Assembly (NCBI GenBank): GCA_949358305.1
Contig: OX442323.1
Coordinates: 8,680,001 to 8,744,000, forward strand
Origin: Strigamia acuminata
Taxonomy: Eukaryota > Arthropoda > Chilopoda > Geophilomorpha > Linotaeniidae
Direction: 5' to 3'
DNA length: 64,000 bases
Shown in pieces: positions 40,975-58,919 of the stretch. The position numbers and the translations under genes were made by a program. Numbering within the stretch: the stretch's first letter is position 1; every line of letters begins with the position of its first letter. Below the pieces are notes generated by a model. It saw only the letters and a list, made by a program, of their open reading frames with translations. It did not search any database and was not told where the DNA came from.

Positions 40975-41916
40975 TTCCACGGTTGGATTAAGCAACTTGC
41001 CGATTTTTTAAATAGATTGGTATTGTGAAAATTTCTTATGACGCATTTATTACTAAAATTAAGCATGTATATCAATAAATAAACGTTTATGGTTCAATAA
41101 TGACGGCAATGTGAAGGTTTTTGTTCTGTGTATAAAGATTTTTGGAAAATTGGTAGCGCCATCTATTGTAAATCAAAATAAACTACACAACTTTTATCGG
41201 ATGGCCCGAGATGGCGCCAGCGATTGTGATACAATATTCAAAGCGATTCTATCGTCATTTATTTTGGTAAATATTAATGAAATTGTAAAATATATAAAAA
41301 CAGTAGCATTGACGAAGCTTACTTTTTTTTCGTGACTTTTTTTCTGGAATAGAAGCGGATGGCCGCAGTACGACTCCCTATATTGATGACTGAAGCGATT
41401 AGCGGAGTGCTGCAGATTGTAATGTAAGGTCCGAATAAATGGCGTCGTCACATTATAAAACTATCGACAGCTAATAAATAAACATCTTTTAACAGGCAAC
41501 TCAATTAAATAATGAACGGAAGTTACGGAACGACTCGAAGAAGCTCATAACTCGGACACAAACGTCATTCATCCCCCTTTGCTAGGATTCCAGCCGATTT
41601 TCGATAGTTTTAAAATCTATTGTTCACTTTTCTTTGAAAACAATAAATTTTTTAGATAGTAAATTGTCGCTTTTTTGTTTCCCTTAATATTTCGGTTAAA
41701 ATATCAAATGGAAATATTGTTAAAATTTCTTAGTTAAATCTTTTTAAGAAATAAACTATTGAAGTTTAACTCCAAATTTTCTGTTTTTTCCCTAGAGAAA
41801 TAACGCTTGAAGTTGTAAAACTGGTTGAATGTTTTAGGTTAATATCTCTATCGAAATATGGGATATTAAATAAAACCGCTGCAAAGTTCCTAGGTTAAAT
41901 TTCTTTTAAAAAAAAA
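40975..41916. other. no supported gene in this stretch
   Basis: AT-rich flank of the methyltransferase, present in both arms (mirror at 53006-53946). Short ORFs here lack codon character. Confidence 0.5.
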
Positions 41917-42243
41917 TCCGGGGAAAATTTAGGGAAAACCTAGGGAAAATCTAGGGAAAATCTAGGGAAAATTTAGGGAAAATTTAGGGAAAATCTAGGG
42001 AAAATTTAGGGAAAATTTAGGGAAAATTTAGGGAAAATTTAGGGAAAATTTAGGGAAAATTTAGGGAAAATTTAGGGAAAATTTAGGGAAAATTTAGGGA
42101 AAATTTAGGGAAAATTTAGGGAAAATTTAGGGAAAATCCGGGGAAAATTTAGGGAAAATCCGGGGAAAATTTAGGGAAAATCTGGGGAAAATTTAGGGGA
42201 AATCCGGGGAAAATCTGGGGAAAATTTAGGGAAAATCCGGGAA
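41917..42243. repeat. 11-bp tandem array (GGGAAAATTTA), left arm
   Basis: About 28 copies of an 11-bp unit GGGAAAATTTA, with CCGGGGAAAAT variants at both ends. The A4T3 tract recurs once per helical turn. Confidence 0.95.
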
Positions 42244-42427
42244 AATCTCGCGCCTCGCAAGAACAGTATGCTGGTCGTCATGAAAGCGTTTGGGATTTTG
42301 TTTGCTTGATCGTGGGAATTTTCTAGGCACGAAACAATTTCGACCATCAACTTGCTCTTCCCAATTTGATACGTTTCTAAACACAGCGCACTCAAAATCC
42401 TTCCACCTTTTAAAAACATTTTAATGG
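42244..42427. other. retroelement-derived segment
   Basis: The stretch around 42330-42420 (complement encodes LSALCLETYQIGKSKLMVE) recurs at about 43285-43375. It is part of the copia-like debris, not a host gene. Confidence 0.5.
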
Positions 42428-42733
42428 GTGAAAGATATTATATGGCTTCACCGACTGTATGACGCAGACATTATGTTTTGCGTCGAACGCGCAACCCCGT
42501 GCGTATATGCCGACAGTATGCCGGCGATTCAATATATGAAAAATAGAATAGAAAACTGCGCCAATAAACATATAGATGTCAAATTGCATTTCGTCCGTGA
42601 CTGGTTCGAAAAAGGAACGTTTTCTATTAGACACATCGCCGGGGTTCTGAACGTGGCGGATATTTTAACCAAATGGTTAGCGAAACCAAGGTTAAATACT
42701 CTTTGCGAACACATTTTTGTTATGAATAAATAG
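42428..42733 (+). pseudogene. copia RNase H C-terminal fragment, left arm
   Basis: 101 codons of Ty1/copia RNase H tail: WLHRLYDADIMFCVERAT, then CANKHIDVKLHFVRDWFEK and HIAGVLNVADILTKWLAK. No reverse transcriptase or LTR pair accompanies it. It is followed by a purine tract (AAAGGGGGAT, 42741-42750). Confidence 0.88.
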
Positions 42734-42751
42734 TTTAAGCAAAGGGGGATT

Positions 42752-43565
42752 TGTTGGGTCGCAGACCCATTGTGAAATGCTTAAATATTTGTTCCTGTGT
42801 TACGTGATTTATTGGTTACACAATTTCCGAGTATGTGTAACAAGTGTGTTGTATTTTAATGTCCCGATCCAGTTTTCAACCGATAATGATTTTTATCAAT
42901 ACTTGTTACGTACCGCGGTTGAATGTTCTCTCCTTTACAACGCACGTCCCTGATGTCGTCTGCTTGAAAAAGCGATTTGTATTTTATCCTTTTTTCTTTG
43001 TTTATCGATTATCAATGTCGGTGTTTTCATTTACTAATGTAAAGGACAAATCATTGGAAATTTAACAATGATTTATCCTATGTTGTTTGAGAGGGCAAAT
43101 AGCCTCTAACCGTGTATTATCTGATATTCTCACGAATTAAAGATGGCGCACGCATGTCGGTTTCGCGCACCGTTTCAACTGATGTTTGTTTTGATTTCGG
43201 TTGCAGAATTGCCGGGAATAACCTCACAATTAAAACCTCGTTAAAATCGTTTTAAATTACATTTTCGTGTTAAAACCTTGTTACCTGTATCACTTTCGAC
43301 CATCAACTTGCTCTTCCCAATTTGATACGTTTCTAAACACAGCGCACTCAAAATCTTTCCACCTTTTAAAAACTGTGACTCCCGGACGACGGACTCCGAC
43401 CGCCGCCCAGTGTCCACTCTTTTACCGTAAGGGGGCGCCCCATCTATTTGGGGGTTTGCGGATTGGCTACCGCAAATCCCGTTGTACGCCATTTTGATTT
43501 CTTGAAATAAATTCAGTCTTACCTTTGCTTTAACCCAAGTCGGATCGTAATAGACTCACATGGCG
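42752..43565 (+). repeat. probable solo 3' LTR region of the copia fragment, internally rearranged
   Basis: Begins TGTTGGGTCGCAGACCC directly after a purine tract, as an LTR should. Near 43225-43375 it includes a stretch resembling the U2AF2 intron repeat and a second copy of the 42330-42420 segment. The right end is uncertain. Confidence 0.5.
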
Positions 43566-43661
43566 CAGTTGACAGTTTTACCTACAAATTATGACTGATT
43601 AACGAACGAACAAAACGAACGAAACGAACGACACGTGCGCGGTAACAAACACGGTACGAAA

Positions 43662-45189
43662 GTCGTTTAAAGGTTGTTTGAAGGCTGTCAAGGTCCTTTG
43701 AAGGTCATTTGAAGGTTGTTTAAAGGTTGTCAAGGTCGTTTGAAGGTTGTTTAAAGGTCATTTGAAGGTCGTTTGAAGGTTGTCAAGGTTGTTTGAAGGT
43801 TGTCAAGGTCGTTTAAAGGTTGTCAACTCGTTTGAAGGTTGTCAAGGTCGTTTGAAGGTCGTTTGAAGGTTGTCAAGGTCGTTTGAAGGTTGTCAAGGTC
43901 GTTTGAAGGTTGTCAAGGTTGTTTGAAGGTTGTCAAGGTCGTTTGAAGGTTGTCAAGGTTAATTGAAGGTTGTCAAGGTTAATTGAAGGTTGTCAAGGTC
44001 GTTTGAAGGTCATTTGAAGGTCATTTGAAGGTTATTTAAAGGTCGTTTGAAGGTTGCAAAGGTCGTTTGAAGGTTGTCAAGGTCATTTGAAGGTTATTTG
44101 AAGGTTGTTTGAAGGTCATTTGAAGGTTATTTGAAGGTCGTTTGAAGGTCATTTGAAGGTCATTTGAAAGTTGTTTAAAGGTCTTTTGAAGGTCGTTTAA
44201 AGGTTGTTTGAAGGCTGTCAAGGTCGTTTGAAGGTCATTTGAAGGTTGTTTAAAGGTTGTCAAAATTGTTTGAAGGTCATTTGAAAGTCGTTTGAAGGTT
44301 GTCAAGGTTGTTTGAAGGTTGTAAAGATCGTTTGAAGGTTGTCAAAGTCGTTTGAAGGTCATTTGAAGGTTGTTTAAAGGTCATTTAAAAATCGTTTGAA
44401 GGTTGTGAAGGTCATTTGAAGGGTTGTTTGAAGGTCATTTGAAGGTTGTTTCAAGGTCATTTGAAAATTGTTTGAAGGTTGTAAAGGTCGTTTGAAGGTC
44501 ATTTGAAGGTTATTTAAAGGTTATTTGAAGGTTGTAAAGGTCGTGTGAAGGTTGTTTGAAGGTTGTAGAGGTCGTTTGAAGGTTGTTTGAAGGTTGCAAA
44601 AGTCGTTTGAAGGTTGTAAAGATCATTTGAAAGTTGTTTAAAGGTTGTAAAGGTCGATTGAAGGTTGTAAAGGTCATTTGAAGGTCATTTAAAGGTCATT
44701 TGAAGGTCGTTTGAAGGTTGCAAAGGTTGTTTGAAGGTTGTCATGGTCGTTTGAAGGTTATTTGTAGGTTGGCAAGGTCGTTTGAAGGTCATTTGAAGGT
44801 TGTTTAAAGGTTGTCAAGGTTGTTTGAAGGTTGTCAAGGTTGTTTGAAGGTTGTTTGAAGGTTGTAAAGGTCGTGTGAAGGTTGTTTGAAGGTTGTAGAG
44901 GTCGTTTGAAGGTTGTTTGAAGGTTGTAAAGGTCGTTTGAAAGTCGTTTAAAGGTTGTAAAGGTCGTTTGAAGGTTGTAAAGGTCATTTGAAGGTCATTT
45001 AAAGGTCATTTGAAGGTCGTTTGAAGGTTGTAAAGGTCGTTTGAAGGTTGTCAAGGTCGTTTAAAAATCATTTAAAGGGTCGTTTGAAAGTCATTTGAAG
45101 GTCATTTGAAGGTTATCTGAAGGTTGTTTGAAGGTTGTAGAGGTCGTTTGAAGGTTGTAAAGGTCGTTTGAAGGTTGTAAAGATTGTTC

Positions 45190-45190
<1 letters not shown>
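43662..45190. repeat. 11-bp-period array (GTTTGAAGGTC), left arm
   Basis: Over 130 units of about 11 bp, TTTGAAGGTCG / TTTGAAGGTTG, mixed with GTCAAGGTCG variants. The counterpart at 50434-51290 is about 670 bp shorter. Confidence 0.95.
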
Positions 45191-48640
<3,450 letters not shown>

Positions 48641-48667
48641 CATAACAATTTAGAAATATACTATATT

Positions 48668-50270
<1,603 letters not shown>

Positions 50271-50433
50271 ATTGTTGTCAGATAGTGACGTCACTGATCC
50301 GCTCCAACTTCCTGTCGTTTTAAATTTGTGAATTTAATAAAATTTCGTGTTATTTTTGGGTTAAATAAATTGAAATCAAATAACCCAAACGTAAATTAAT
50401 ATTTTAGATTTAGAAACCGTATTCTCACACAAA

Positions 50434-51290
50434 CAATCTTTACAACCTTCAAACGACCTTTGCAACCTTCAAACAACCTTCAAACGACCTTTACAACCTT
50501 CAAACAACCTTTAAATAACCTTCAAATGACCTTCAAACGACCTTTACAACCTTCAAATGACCTTGAAACAACCTTCAAATGACCTTCAAATGACCTTCAC
50601 AACCTTCAAACGATTTTTAAATGACCTTCAAACGACCTTCAAATGACCTTCAAATGACTTTGACAACCTTCAAACAATCTTTACAACCTTCAAACAACCT
50701 TGACAACCTTCAAACGACTTTCAAATGACCTTTAAACGATTTTGACAACCTTTAAACAACCTTCAAATGACCTTCAAACGACCTTGACAGCCTTCAAACA
50801 ACCTTTAAACGACCTTCAAAAGACCTTTAAACGACTTTCAAATGACCTTCAAATGACCTTCAAACGACCTTCAAATAACCTTCAAACGACCTTGACAACC
50901 TTCAAACGACCTTTGCAACCTTCAAACGACCTTTAAATGATTTTCAAATGACCTTCAAATGACCTTCAAACGACCTTGACAACCTTCAATTAACCTTGAC
51001 AACCTTCAAACGACCTTGACAACCTTCAAACAACCTTGACAAACTCTTGACAACCTTCAAACGACCTTGACAACCTTCAAACGACCTTCAAACGACCTTG
51101 ACAACCTTCAAACGAGTTGACAACCTTTAAACGACCTTGACAACCTTCAAACAACCTTGACAACCTTCAAACGACCTTCAAATGACCTTTAAACAACCTT
51201 CAAACGACCTTGACAACCTTTAAACAACCTTCAAATGACCTTTAAAGGACCTTGACAGCCTTCAAACAACCTTTAAACGACTTTCGTACC
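50434..51290. repeat. 11-bp-period array, right arm
   Basis: Complement of the 43662-45190 array (CAAACGACCTT units), about 78 units. Confidence 0.95.
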
Positions 51291-51369
51291 GTGTTTGTTA
51301 CCGCGCACGTGTCGTTCGTTTCGTTCGTTTTGTTCGTTCGTTAATCAGTCATAATTTGTAGGTAAAACT

Positions 51370-52200
51370 GTCAACTGCGCCATGTGAGTCTATTACGATC
51401 CGACTTGGGTTAAAGCAAAGGTAAGACTGAATTTATTTCAAGAAATCAAAATGGCGTACAACGGGATTTGCGGTAGCCAATCCGCAAACCCCCAAATAGA
51501 TGGGGCGCCCCCTTACGGTAAAAGAGTGGACACTGGGCGGCGGTCGGAGTCCGTCGTCCGGGAGTCACAGTTTTTAAAAGGTGGAAAGATTTTGAGTGCG
51601 CTGTGTTTAGAAACGTATCAAATTGGGAAGAGCAAGTTGATGGTCGAAAGTGATACAGGTAACAAGGTTTTAACACGAAAATGTAATTTAAAACGATTTT
51701 AACGAGGTTTTAATTGTGAGGTTATTCCCGGCAATTCTGCAACCGAAATCAAAACAAACATCAGTTGAAACGGTGCGCGAAACCGACATGCGTGCGCCAT
51801 CTTTAATTCGTGAGAATATCAGATAATACACGGTTAGAGGCTATTTGCCCTCTCAAACAACATAGGATAAATCATTGTTAAATTTCCAATGATTTGTCCT
51901 TTACATTAGTAAATGAAAACACCGACATTGATAATCGATAAACAAAGAAAAAAGGATAAAATACAAATCGCTTTTTCAAGCAGACGACATCAGGGACGTG
52001 CGTTGTAAAGGAGAGAACATTCAACCGCGGTACGTAACAAGTATTGATAAAAATCATTATCGGTTGAAAACTGGATTGGGACATTAAAATACAACACACT
52101 TGTTACACATATTCGGAAATTGTGTAACCAATAAATCACGTAACACAGGAACAAATATTTAAGCATTTCACAATGGGTCTGCGACCCAACAAATCCCCCT
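51370..52200 (-). repeat. copia LTR-like region, right arm
   Basis: Mirror of 42752-43565, including the purine-tract side at 52200 and the U2AF2-intron-like stretch near 51660-51715. Confidence 0.5.
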
Positions 52201-52209
52201 TTGCTTAAA

Positions 52210-52515
52210 CTATTTATTCATAACAAAAATGTGTTCGCAAAGAGTATTTAACCTTGGTTTCGCTAACCATTTGGTTAAAATATCCGCCACGTTCAGAACC
52301 CCGGCGATGTGTCTAATAGAAAACGTTCCTTTTTCGAACCAGTCACGGACGAAATGCAATTTGACATCTATATGTTTATTGGCGCAGTTTTCTATTCTAT
52401 TTTTCATATATTGAATCGCCGGCATACTGTCGGCATATACGCACGGGGTTGCGCGTTCGACGCAAAACATAATGTCTGCGTCATACAGTCGGTGAAGCCA
52501 TATAATATCTTTCAC
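52210..52515 (-). pseudogene. copia RNase H C-terminal fragment, right arm
   Basis: Protein-identical by eye to the fragment at 42428-42733 in opposite orientation. Confidence 0.88.
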
Positions 52516-52693
52516 CCATTAAAATGTTTTTAAAAGGTGGAAGGATTTTGAGTGCGCTGTGTTTAGAAACGTATCAAATTGGGAAGAGCAAGTTGATGGT
52601 CGAAATTGTTTCGTGCCTAGAAAATTCCCACGATCAAGCAAACAAAATCCCAAACGCTTTCATGACGACCAGCATACTGTTCTTGCGAGGCGC

Positions 52694-53005
52694 GAGATTT
52701 TCCCGGATTTTCCCTAAATTTTCCCCAGATTTTCCCCGGATTTCCCCTAAATTTTCCCCAGATTTTCCCTAAATTTTCCCTAAATTTTCCCCGGATTTTC
52801 CCTAAATTTTCCCCGGATTTTCCCTAAATTTTCCCTAAATTTTCCCTAAATTTTCCCTAAATTTTCCCTAAATTTTCCCTAAATTTTCCCTAAATTTTCC
52901 CTAAATTTTCCCTAAATTTTCCCTAGATTTTCCCTAAATTTTCCCTAAATTTTCCCTAGATTTTCCCTAGATTTTCCCTAGGTTTTCCCTAAATTTTCCC
53001 CGGAT
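52694..53005. repeat. 11-bp tandem array, right arm
   Basis: Complement of the GGGAAAATTTA array at 41917-42243, with slightly fewer units. Confidence 0.95.
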
Positions 53006-53946
53006 TTTTTTTTAAAAGAAATTTAACCTAGGAACTTTGCAGCGGTTTTATTTAATATCCCATATTTCGATAGAGATATTAACCTAAAACATTCAACCAG
53101 TTTTACAACTTCAAGCGTTATTTCTCTAGGGAAAAAACAGAAAATTTGGAGTTAAACTTCAATAGTTTATTTCTTAAAAAGATTTAACTAAGAAATTTTA
53201 ACAATATTTCCATTTGATATTTTAACCGAAATATTAAGGGAAACAAAAAAGCGACAATTTACTATCTAAAAAATTTATTGTTTTCAAAGAAAAGTGAACA
53301 ATAGATTTTAAAACTATCGAAAATCGGCTGGAATCCTAGCAAAGGGGGATGAATGACGTTTGTGTCCGAGTTATGAGCTTCTTCGAGTCGTTCCGTAACT
53401 TCCGTTCATTATTTAATTGAGTTGCCTGTTAAAAGATGTTTATTTATTAGCTGTCGATAGTTTTATAATGTGACGACGCCATTTATTCGAACCTTACATT
53501 ACAATCTGCAGCACTCCGCTAATCGCTTCAGTCATCAATATAGGGAGTCGTACTGCGGCCATCCGCTTCTATTCCAGAAAAAAAGTCACGAAAAAAAAGT
53601 AAGATTCGTCAATGCTACTGTTTTTATATATTTTACAATTTCATTAATATTTACCAAAATAAATGACGATAGAATCGCTTTGAATATTGTATCACAATCG
53701 CTGGCGCCATCTCGGGCCATCCGATAAAAGTTGTGTAGTTTATTTTGATTTACAATAGATGGCGCTACCAATTTTCCAAAAATCTTTATACACAGAACAA
53801 AAACCTTCACATTGCCGTCATTATTGAACCATAAACGTTTATTTATTGATATACATGCTTAATTTTAGCAATAAATGCGTCATAAGAAATTTTCACAATA
53901 CCAATCTATTTAAAAAATCGGCAAGTTGCTTAATCCAACCGTGGAA

Positions 53947-54833
53947 TTAATTGAAACCTTTGGTAGCCAGAATCGTAAAAAGTCCCTTCTCGTCCGAAAA
54001 CTGCAACGTCGACTTATACATGTGTTTCTTCAACTCGCGAACCATCAACTTGGCGTCGGCCATCGCGCTCCTGATCTTCTCTTCGTCGATCCAAGCCGCA
54101 GTGATCACTTCTTTGCCCAACTTGTACATGGTGCCTTCGATCGAGTTGGCCATAACCAAATGCCCGCCCGGAACCACCAGATCCGCCAAATTCTTCATGG
54201 CTTTGAAAAAATCTTTATCTTCGGTGATGCAATCCAAACACAAACTCGACGTGACGATGTCGAATTGACGGTTTTCGTCCGGAAACGTCTGAAATTGCTC
54301 GCTCAATTCGCCCGTCACGTCGAAATAAAACGAACCCACGATGGAATTTCGCACTCGCTCCTCCAGATATTTAGTTTCCCTAAATAGATTTTGGAAACAA
54401 AAATAAAAATTAATATTTAATTAATTAGTTAATTTACTTTTTTCCTTCCAACTGAGCGACGTATTTGAATTCGGCGCCGAAATCGAGGCAATCCGGTTCG
54501 TTTTTCCGCCATTTTTCGACGGCGTTTAAATTTCGCTGGAGAAAATCGCACAAATAAATCTTCTCGACGTTTTTGCTGGCTGAAAGTGCGGCACGAACTG
54601 TCGGGCCACATCCGACGTCTAATAGTGTTTCCCCGGTCACTTTTCCTGTATAAATTAAATGGAATTAATTGTTACGTGACGAAATTCTTTTGTTCTAGAC
54701 CTTGGTGGAATAAGTTGTGGTAGAACTCTTCGATTAACCAATTTTCCACGCACGATTGATCGTTGACGTAGTCGGCCACGTACACTTTGCTGTCGAATAG
54801 ACGCTCGTACAGTTTCTTCAAGTCGCTCGACAT
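53947..54833 (-). CDS. PNMT/NNMT/TEMT-family methyltransferase, intact right copy
   Basis: Exons 54701-54833, 54438-54645 and 53947-54379 give 257 aa, a normal length for the family. It starts MSSDLKKLYERLFDSKVYV. Motif I for S-adenosylmethionine is LLDVGCGPTVRAAL, followed by IYLCDFLQRNLNAVEKW (motif post-I and the family W). Exon 3 has FDIVTSSLCLDC and the LVVPGGHLVMANSIEGT block. NNMT/PNMT/INMT relatives transfer methyl groups from SAM to small amines in the cytosol; the substrate here cannot be told. Both introns match the next gene, MT-2, so the two are tandem paralogues. Intron 1 uses GTCTAG at its donor, which is weak. Confidence 0.88.
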
Positions 54834-56062
54834 TCTCGTCCTTCGCTGCGGTCAATTTGCTGAATCTGCTCTCGGAGATTTCTCAAGGTTTATTACTCAA
54901 ATTCCGCGAGTGCCGAGCGCCCGGATGTACTTGTGCATAAAACTCAAATTAAACCATCAATTTTCATTACCGTTAATCAACCACTTACGAGTGATGAAAT
55001 CCTGAAGCAATTTGTAGTTTTAATAAAAATTAATTGTTTAATTAAATGTGCTATTTGGAGCGGATAAATGCTACACGAGTAAAAATTTCCTTTGTCGTTG
55101 ACGATGTCGACAAATAGTGACGTCACACAATGGAAGACGTACTTACTGGTACAGCTTCGGCCGTCACTCTTGTAGATATTGATAAAACGAAACTTTAGAA
55201 CAAGGATTGCGATCTTTAAAATATTTATTTTAATAGCACAGAATGCAATTAAAAGAATAAAAATAGTATACGATTGATAATTATTTGTCTATTATATAAC
55301 CAGTCGTCATCTAACACTGCATTTTTATCACTTTGATAATATAAAACACAATAGAATTATAATGATTCAAGAAATAAAACAATACAATCAGTGTTGGGGC
55401 AAAATAGTATTTTGAAAATACTATTTGATTTTCAAAATACAAAATACTATTTTATTTCATATTTTCAAAAATACCACTTTCACCAATCCCATCCCATAAT
55501 ACAATATGAGTATGACTATGACTTTTAGGTACAAGTCTGCTTAAAGAATAATCACATTTTTTTTCTGATAAAATGACTGGAATTGTTCATGTCACCGGTA
55601 ATTGTCCTGGTGGTAAAAAACCATTGTCAGGATCCTTCACAGCAACAACAAATTTTTTAACTTAGTTAAAGGTATGACGTAAGTCTTATGACTATATTGA
55701 TATTGACTAACCAGATAAACTGCAGATAAATAGTTTTAGAATTTCTATACTTTTTTTATAAGTATTTTGAAGAAGTATTTTGTACAGAGTATTTTAAAAT
55801 ACTATTTTATTTTGTATTTTAAAATACTATTTTATTTTGTATTTTAAAATACTATTTTATTTTGTATTTTAAAGTACTATTTTATTTTGAATTTTAAAAA
55901 TACTTTTACAAAGTATTTTATTTTGCGATTTTCAAAATACATATTACAAGGTATTTTATTTGGTATTTCCAAAATATTTTGGTAAAGTATTTTGTCCAAC
56001 ACTGAATACAATACAAAACAGTAAATAACATTTAAATCTTGATTTTTTTCTGTTGCTCTCTT
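54834..56062. other. intergenic with AAAATACTATTTTATTTT repeat
   Basis: The first part is the 5' flank of the intact methyltransferase. From 55400 to 55470 and 55790 to 56000 runs an AT-rich repeat of about 27 bp with AAAATACT/AGTATTTT inverted words. No exon. Confidence 0.6.
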
Positions 56063-56950
56063 TTAACCTTGTCTGACTTTGGTTGCAAAGAGAGTGCAAA
56101 ACCCTTTCCCATCACTCCCTGGCACTGGCTCTGTAAAATAATGCTCAGAAACTTGTAAAACTGTCAAGCCAGCCTCAGTAAATACTCTCTTAGGTGTTGC
56201 ACCATCCACATTTGCGCTAGGGAGCTTTTGATTACCAACGTAGTAATAAGAACCACCCATGGCACCCCCATAGACGAGATACCCTCCCGGACGCACCAAA
56301 CTACTGATAGCTTTGGCACCTTTTAGATAGTCTTTCTGGTCAGGATAGCAATCCAAAACTAAAGTAGACGTGACAATATCAAATTGCTGCATTGGACGAG
56401 GATGCAGAGGATTGTCCGCCAAAACGTCGCAAAATAACACTTCTTTTACGCATTTCCTAACTCTTTCTTCCAAGTAAACAATATTATCACTAAACAGAAT
56501 AATTCGATAAGATTACGACCAACATCAATAACTAATTTTTATTACGTAATGCCTTCAAGTTGAGCTACGTGAGCAAATTGTGCGGAGAAATCAAAGGCGT
56601 TGTGTCCATTTTCAAGCCAATTTAGCACGAAATCGACGTTATTTTTTAGTAAATCGGCACAATACACTTCGCACCCGTAACCACCAGCTATAAGCGGGGC
56701 ACGGACCGAGGAGCCACAGCCAACATCTATCAAAGTTTTGCCCCTCAATTTTCCTAAGTGTGTAGTAATGAAATCAATCTATAGAAGTTTTGAAATATTG
56801 ACTGTTTATATATTTTTTACCGTCTTTGAAGAGATGATGAAGAAAATCCTCCATGAACCACTTGTATTCCAACTTTGATTCTTTTCTGTAGCGCTCGGCA
56901 TAGACCTGGCCCTGGAAATTGTCTTCGTACAACTTCTTTATATCTCCCAT
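56063..56950 (-). CDS. PNMT/NNMT/TEMT-family methyltransferase (second intact paralogue)
   Basis: Exons 56821-56950, 56546-56753 and 56063-56489 give 254 aa. It starts MGDIKKLYEDNFQGQVYAERY (an upstream in-frame Met also exists). Motif I is LIDVGCGSSVRAPL, then VYCADLLKNNVDFVLNWL, FDIVTSTLVLDCYPDQKDYL, and the substrate-lid region LVRPGGYLVYGGAMGGSYYYVG. Exon 2 is exactly as long (208 nt) as in the neighbouring copy. A cytosolic SAM-dependent small-molecule N-methyltransferase is the best reading. It is head-to-tail with the gene at 53947-54833. Confidence 0.9.
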
Positions 56951-57050
56951 GGTTTTTGATTCTCTAAAGAGCAACTCACTATCTGTAGGTACTGTACTTT
57001 GATGCTACTCTTAAATTATTTCTGTTATCACATTTAATCTAAATTCATTA

Positions 57051-57154
57051 GGCGTGTTCAATTTGCGAAAGGAAAAAAGAATCTTTCCTTTCGTCACTTC
57101 CGATGTCGAAAGTAACGAAAGGAAAGATTCTTCTTTTGGTAAATTGAACGCACC
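57051..57154. mobile_element. 104-bp MITE beside arm A'
   Basis: A hairpin with ends GGCGTGTTCAATTT / AAATTGAACGCACC flanked by TA. The whole unit folds on itself (CGAAAGGAAA ... TTTCCTTTCG). A truncated second copy lies at 59545-59577, at the other edge of A'. Confidence 0.7.
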
Positions 57155-57436
57155 TACAATACAAATTCAAAGTTTACACAAACTGGATTTGTGTATATTA
57201 AAACCAGATTAAAATCAGATTACAGCATGCTAAAACTAGAATTTGAGCATGTGCAAACCAAAGAAGAGCCCCAATGTTTTCCGTTCTGTGGATTATTACA
57301 ATAGAAAAGCGCAAATTCTTAGCGCGGTGATGCATTTTTCCATTTCCACAGCGTGAAGGGATTAAACTCAAAATCGCTATATAAACCCCCAAACTCGGCT
57401 CTAAATTCATTCCAACACTTGAAATCCAAACCAAAC

Positions 57437-57937
57437 ATGGCTCTTCTACAAGTAACAACACCTCAACGACGGCTAAACCACCAGAAATCTCATTTTTATT
57501 CATTTTATTACAGGTTGCTTGCATCTGCTTTTTGGTCGCTGTGGTATCGTCCTTCCCCGATGGATACGGCCATCACGGCGCTCCCTACGAAAAAGACGTT
57601 TACTACAGCGATGATGTAAGAAAATGTTAAAATTTAGCAAAAATATCAATTTTTAATTCAATTTAATCTGATTTAGGGCTACGGCAAGTATAAATTCGGC
57701 TACAACACCGCCGATCATCACACCGGAGACGTTCATGGCCGCCACGAAGAAGGCAAAGCCGGCCACGAAGTGCACGGCTCCTACTACCAGAAGGATCCCT
57801 ATGGTTACATGCGCAAAGTCGACTACAAATCCACCAAACATGGCGGCACTTACCAAGCCGTGAAGGGAAGTTACAACGGTCTGTATGTGCATTCTCCTTA
57901 CTATTCCATCACCCCTGAAGACAAGGGCCATTATTAA
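57437..57937 (+). CDS. cuticular protein with RR-like chitin-binding domain (copy A')
   Basis: Exons 57437-57451, 57514-57615 and 57677-57937, 125 aa, apparently the same protein as the gene at 1642-2142. At least one synonymous difference (GGT versus GGA for a Gly near the C-terminus) separates them. The TATA-type sequence CTATATAAAC lies about 60 bp upstream, so the promoter was copied too. It should be expressible as a second dose of the same structural protein. Confidence 0.88.
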
Positions 57938-58919
57938 GTCGCCACATATTTGTATGTAATTAAATTGAATGGCAAACATGACACAAAGGTGTAAATAAGA
58001 AATAAAAATATTTGTATTGTTTTCATTTTGCAATTGAATGCATTTTTTTTTTCACTTTGTTCGTTTCGAGTGAGAGTTGTTTCGTTTGAAAAAAATAGCA
58101 TTCTTCGAGGTGTGAGTTTCCAAATTGACTTTCAAGGTTGACGGAACAGAAATTCCACTGTGAATGTGAATTAGCCTACTTTTTACGACGAGTGTTTTAT
58201 GGTTGAAGTGATTTTAAATCGACTGGATTGCGTGGTTGCATTGCATTCGAGTTCATTAAACGTCAAAACAAATTACAATAAATATTTTTAAAAAAAAATT
58301 ATAATAATTAAATTCTCATATTTTATTTGTATTTTTTAAATATTTTAAATATTTTTAAATAAAAAAAACGAAAATAAAAAATGAATTTGTGTTATCAAAT
58401 TGAATTTATAAATCGAGGCCAGCAATCAAAAAATCAGCAACTGCCATTTTTCTACAATTGAACACTGCAGGCACCAATTTTATCAAAAAAAAAATAAAAC
58501 ATTACATAAAATCAGCCCTTTATATATAATATACACAACACACAGCTGGAGCGTATCAACATATTTACAAAACAAATAAAAATAGACGTTAAATCAGCAT
58601 ATTTTGGCTCGAAAATAAACACGATAAAATGAAATTGTGATATGCTGAGTTATTGACTAATTAAGTGAACATAATTCCCTTTCTGTTTTTGGCGATTTAA
58701 AAAACAAAATCAACAAATTCAAAGTATTTTGTTATAAAAATGGACGTATAATATAACAAAGTTAGCAAAAATTAACTGATAAATTCGTTAAAAACTGATT
58801 TAAAGCAAAAAAGGAAACAAAAAATGAAATGTTTTAACAAAATTCATAGTTTTAATTTGATATATATATCATTGTGTGATGACCTTTGATTGTCATTTCG
58901 AATTAGAGACTTTTAATCA

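Noticed and set aside
41111-41451. Small ORFs on both strands, mirrored at 53470-53810
   Set aside because: They are conserved only because the palindrome arms are near identical; there is no splice context, motif or start context.
41917-42243. Telomere-like array
   Set aside because: The unit is 11 bp (GGGAAAATTTA), not the arthropod TTAGG repeat; the TTTAGGG look comes from the unit junction. It is internal and mirrored in both arms.
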